From assembly GCA_017535125.1 (NCBI GenBank), contig JAFXUS010000055.1:1-30976 (forward strand): a stretch of 30,976 bases of DNA, read 5' to 3'. Position 1 is the stretch's first letter, and every line of letters starts with the position of its first letter. Under the pieces are notes generated by a model that made no database searches, was not told where the DNA came from, and saw only the letters and a program-made list of their open reading frames with translations. Source of the DNA: Bacteroidales bacterium (GTDB taxonomy: Bacteria; Bacteroidota; Bacteroidia; Bacteroidales; UBA932). The position numbers and the translations under genes are program-made. Positions 28,829 through 30,976 of the stretch are shown piece after piece.

Positions 28829-29733
28829 GCCTTTGTGTAGGTCTTTAGTTTGTCTTCGATGCGGTGGATGATGGCGGCGTCCTGGCCGATGTCGAACTTG
28901 CGGGCCCAGAAATGTGGCACGCTGTCGAGCAGCGGCTCGTCGCTTTCCCGGAAAACCCAGGGATGCCGGTGGAAGAGGCCTCCCCGCGACCAGTCGATGA
29001 AGCGCAGGTGGGCCATGTTGCGGATATCGCTCGTGGAGACGTGCTCCGTGGGATCGTACAGCCGCCCGCGGAAAGGAGAATTCCAGACCAGGGTGGCGAG
29101 GAAGGACTCGTCGATCAGGCAGGTGTGTGCGAACACCCGCTCCAGCCAGGCCTCCTGCGAGAGGACGTACATCGCGCAGTCGTGCGGGATGCTGAACCAC
29201 TGGGAGGCGTAGCGGAAATCAATGCCACGGTTGATGCGCCGGCCCGTGATCAGCTGCAGGCCCTTGAAAATGCCGTTGGCCATCTTGGGCCAGAACCGCC
29301 CGGCGCCTTCGGGGAAGAGGGCGTAGTAGCGGGTCCGGAAGACATAGTGGAACTTGGGCCGCCAGTACTGCAGGAACAGCTTTCCGTCGTGTGCCCGGAA
29401 CCAGGCGTGGATCGTGTCCTGGTCCTTGATCGGGAGGTCCTGCCCGCTGAGCAGGTGGTAGTAGGCGTAGCCGCCGCTCACGGCTGCGCGAAGCAGGGCG
29501 AGCTCGGCACGCATGATGCTGACGCCGCCCCAGTGAATCTCGAAGCGCGGCTCGATGAAGTGCAGCGCGGAGCGCCGGCAGCTGCCCTCCAGCGCTTCCG
29601 GACCGAAGGGTGCATTGGCGTCGAGATGCACGAAGACGTCGTTCCTGCCGTCATCCAGCAGGGACAACAGGATGCGCAACTGCTCCGGATGGTTGTGGGC
29701 AAGGATCAGGTATGCATGTCGAGGTGCTTCCAT
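28825..29733 (-). CDS. Core-2/I-branching (GT14-like) glycosyltransferase
   Basis: 302-residue protein of the Branch/GT14 family, related to beta-1,6-N-acetylglucosaminyltransferases and found in many bacterial surface-glycan loci. Seen are HAYLILAHNHPEQL at the N-terminus, DVFVHLDAN (donor-binding), YAYYHLLSGQDLPIK, SQWFSIPHDCAMYVL and a DESFLATLVWNSPF catalytic-region segment. It has no signal peptide. It is the first gene of a two-gene operon with a GT-B enzyme, which suggests sequential addition of sugars to one glycan. I start at the ATG at 29733, which begins the family domain and lies 5 nt after a -7 box; a longer frame to 29943 overlaps the upstream gene. Confidence 0.87.
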   Translation of the reverse strand: MEAPRHAYLILAHNHPEQLRILLSLLDDGRNDVFVHLDANAPFGPEALEGSCRRSALHFIEPRFEIHWGGVSIMRAELALLRAAVSGGYAYYHLLSGQDLPIKDQDTIHAWFRAHDGKLFLQYWRPKFHYVFRTRYYALFPEGAGRFWPKMANGIFKGLQLITGRRINRGIDFRYASQWFSIPHDCAMYVLSQEAWLERVFAHTCLIDESFLATLVWNSPFRGRLYDPTEHVSTSDIRNMAHLRFIDWSRGGLFHRHPWVFRESDEPLLDSVPHFWARKFDIGQDAAIIHRIEDKLKTYTKA

Positions 29734-29738
29734 CTCGA

Positions 29739-29746
29739 CAAAGTTA
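29739..29746 (-). promoter_or_regulatory. -7 box abutting the GT14-like gene
   Basis: TAACTTTG on the minus strand matches TAnnTTTG and ends 5 nt before the ATG at 29733, again predicting an almost leaderless transcript. No -33 TTTG is seen 20 nt upstream; that region is the 3' end of the lipoprotein gene. Confidence 0.55.
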
Positions 29747-29753
29747 CACAATT

Positions 29754-30716
29754 CTACTGGATTTCGTAGCGAAAAGTGTCCGGACCGTCGATGGTCAGGG
29801 AGACTTCTTTCGTGCAAGCGCGCGAGAGGGGCGGCAGCGGCACTTCGAATGAACAGACGGATCCGCGAATGGTACATTCGAATTCCAGATAGGGGCGCGG
29901 GATGCCCAGGACGTCTTCCGGCGTGTCGTTGGGATAGCACCACAGGGTGATGTCCGGCTTCTGCGGGAAATAGCCGACGTCATAGGGGAGCGGTGTCCAG
30001 GCGCCGGCGTCGATCAGCTCCGCCGGGCGGAATTCCTGCTGGCGCAGGATCTCGGCGGCATTGGGCAGGTCGCGCAGGCGGACGCGCGGATTCTCCAGCA
30101 GTTCGTAGCCATCCAGGGTGTTGCTGACCTTGACGAGCTTGATGCCGCACAGCAGGGGCTGCAGGCTGATTTCTCCTCCTTCCTTTTTCGTCTGTCCGAG
30201 GCCGCCGAGAATGGGCCGGTCCGGGTCGTCGTCGGCGAAATTGAAGCTGAGCTGCTCCATGGCATCATAGCGCTCCAGCGCCTTGCTGTTGAAACGGCGC
30301 GGGCTGTTGGCGATGCCGACGATCAGCTTCGTTCCGGGCAGGGTGGGGATGTTCAGCTCTTCCTGCAGTCCGTCGTAGGTGAGTTGTTTCTCCAGCGTAC
30401 GAAGCCCGTCGGCGCCATAGATGAACAGATCCAGACGGTGCACGGGGCGCCCGTCCGCGAGGATACGTATGCGCGTGAGGACGGAATCCACCGTCGCTTC
30501 GGGCGGATCCTGCCCTTCCGGGGAATCCGGGGAGGGAAGCGCATCTTTGCGGCAGGAACCCAGCAGAGCCGGCAGCAATAGCAGGAAAATAACAGTAAAG
30601 CAGTACGCAAGAAACGGCCCTGCGCCGCGCAGAGTGCTGCGGCGCCGAAACAGGCCCCCCAATAACAGGTAGAGTAAGGAGCGCTGCCGGCTCCCGGGTT
30701 TCGATATATTTTTCAT
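29754..30716 (-). CDS. Lipoprotein, FimB/Mfa2-like (fimbrial accessory) candidate
   Basis: 320-residue lipoprotein with a lipobox LLGSC at Cys55. The signal region is unusual: about 34 basic residues with a minor hydrophobic patch precede the hydrophobic core. The mature part is beta-rich and starts with a Pro/Glu/Asp-rich spacer. Segments such as VHRLDLFIYGADGLRTLEKQ and LNIPTLPGTKLIVGIAN resemble the N-terminal beta-sandwich of Bacteroidetes FimB/Mfa2 and fimbrillin-type proteins, which anchor or extend surface fimbriae. No fimbrial operon is visible in the window. Start ATG at 30716 is chosen because the longer frame (30746) runs through the promoter box. Fimbrial role is an inference from weak similarity. 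Confidence 0.6.
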   Translation of the reverse strand: MKNISKPGSRQRSLLYLLLGGLFRRRSTLRGAGPFLAYCFTVIFLLLLPALLGSCRKDALPSPDSPEGQDPPEATVDSVLTRIRILADGRPVHRLDLFIYGADGLRTLEKQLTYDGLQEELNIPTLPGTKLIVGIANSPRRFNSKALERYDAMEQLSFNFADDDPDRPILGGLGQTKKEGGEISLQPLLCGIKLVKVSNTLDGYELLENPRVRLRDLPNAAEILRQQEFRPAELIDAGAWTPLPYDVGYFPQKPDITLWCYPNDTPEDVLGIPRPYLEFECTIRGSVCSFEVPLPPLSRACTKEVSLTIDGPDTFRYEIQ

Positions 30717-30723
30717 ACGGCGG

Positions 30724-30755
30724 CAAATGTAAATGGACCCGGACAAAGCTCCAAG
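30724..30755 (-). promoter_or_regulatory. Promoter of the lipoprotein gene
   Basis: TACATTTG on the minus strand (30731-30724) matches TAnnTTTG and lies 7 nt before the ATG. CTTG (30755-30752), one base off TTTG, is 20 nt upstream. Confidence 0.6.
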
Positions 30756-30812
30756 AACCTGAAAAATTCGTCAGGGGGTATTTGTGAAATTTTACAGGTT
30801 TTTCCGATTCAT

Positions 30813-30846
30813 AAAAAATTACGGCCCGCAAAAGTGCGGGCCGTAA
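30813..30846 (-). terminator. Intrinsic terminator of the nqrF-end gene
   Basis: A perfect 12-bp stem (TTACGGCCCGCA with TGCGGGCCGTAA) around a 4-nt loop is followed on the minus strand by TTTTTT. It lies 33 nt after the minus-strand stop codon at 30880-30882. Confidence 0.92.
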
Positions 30847-30853
30847 CGCTATC

Positions 30854-30876
30854 GTCATTCCGGACGTGATCCGGAA
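30854..30876 (-). repeat. Dispersed palindromic repeat, copy C
   Basis: On the minus strand TTCCGGA-TCACG-TCCGGAA is followed by TGACG. The layout (short stem, TCRmG-type loop, ATGACG tail) matches the copies at 4333 and 15851, in the opposite orientation. It sits between a stop codon and a terminator. Confidence 0.55.
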
Positions 30877-30879
30877 CCT

Positions 30880-30975
30880 CTAACCTCCGAAGTTGTCGAA
30901 GAGGATGCTCTCCGGTGCGACGCCGAGCGAATCGAGCAGGTCGCACACGCACTTGGTCATCATAGGAGGGCCGCA
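30880..30975 (-). CDS. nqrF: C-terminal end of NqrF (Na+-NADH:quinone reductase subunit F), partial
   Basis: The last 31 codons of a minus-strand gene that continues past the right edge. The peptide opens [10 protein letters not shown] and ends ILFDNFGG followed by TAG. This matches the characteristic end of NqrF, where CGPPMM closes the NAD(H)-binding half of the ferredoxin-reductase domain and the chain ends in a D(D/N)FGG tail. NqrF takes electrons from NADH to the sodium-pumping quinone reductase in the inner membrane. A repeat and a strong terminator follow, consistent with nqrF being the last gene of an nqr operon. Only 31 residues are visible, so the call rests on this motif. Confidence 0.78.
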   Translation of the reverse strand, partial: CGPPMMTKCVCDLLDSLGVAPESILFDNFGG

Positions 30976-30976
30976 C

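Overview
The window looks like a chromosomal segment from a GC-rich, polysaccharide-degrading member of the Bacteroidales, probably an uncultured gut or rumen lineage. Three things support this. The intergenic regions repeatedly carry the Bacteroidetes -7 promoter box (TAnnTTTG), several times with a TTTG or near-TTTG -33 box 20 nt upstream. The gene families are typical of the phylum: tandem GH3 glucosidases, a GH10-CE1 xylanase/esterase, a multi-SLBB export protein, DUF3737, a FimB/Mfa2-like lipoprotein and an Na+-NQR tail. The spacing is also very compact, with many stop/start overlaps. The genus cannot be fixed from the sequence alone.

Layout from left to right. (1) 1-4.3 kb: two GH3 beta-glucosidase paralogues in tandem (+), the first cut by the window edge. 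(2) 4.4-5.7 kb: a secreted histidine-type phosphatase (-), convergent with the GH3 pair and divergent from the next operon. (3) 5.76-9.85 kb: an aromatic amino acid operon pheA-aroC-tyrA-DAHP synthase (+) behind one well-matched promoter. (4) 9.85-10.16 kb: a gene-free, highly palindromic stretch with a long hairpin, a GC-rich potentially structured block and two inverted copies of a palindrome. (5) 10.16-14.93 kb: a tightly coupled operon (-) of aminotransferase, PlsC-like acyltransferase, AMP-forming acyl-CoA synthetase and ALDH3-like aldehyde dehydrogenase. Three of its four products could form a fatty-aldehyde to acyl-CoA to acylated-lipid route. (6) 15.0-15.9 kb: a DUF3737 beta-helix protein (+), whose stop codon lies inside a dispersed palindromic repeat. 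(7) 15.9-17.6 kb: an AspT/YidE-type transporter with two TrkA_C domains (-). (8) 17.6-19.9 kb: a secreted GH10 xylanase fused to a CE1 esterase (-). (9) 20.1 kb: tRNA-Asp(GTC) with its own promoter and terminator. (10) 20.3-27.8 kb: a + strand run of SLBB export protein, Wzz-like protein, uvrA and a YbhN-type membrane protein. (11) 27.7-29.7 kb: two overlapping glycosyltransferase genes (-). (12) 29.75-30.72 kb: a lipoprotein (-). (13) The last 97 nt hold the C-terminus of a gene recognised as nqrF (-), followed by a clear terminator.

How the genes may work together. The GH3 enzymes and the xylanase/esterase are consistent with periplasmic or surface breakdown of plant cell-wall glycans. The SLBB and Wzz genes, and perhaps the two glycosyltransferases, point to export and assembly of a surface polysaccharide. 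I see no CRISPR array, transposase, integrase or phage gene. The most unusual signals are the inverted palindrome pair near 10.1 kb, the candidate lipid-salvage operon, the repeat that supplies a stop codon, the promoters that abut start codons, and uvrA joined directly to a capsule-export gene.
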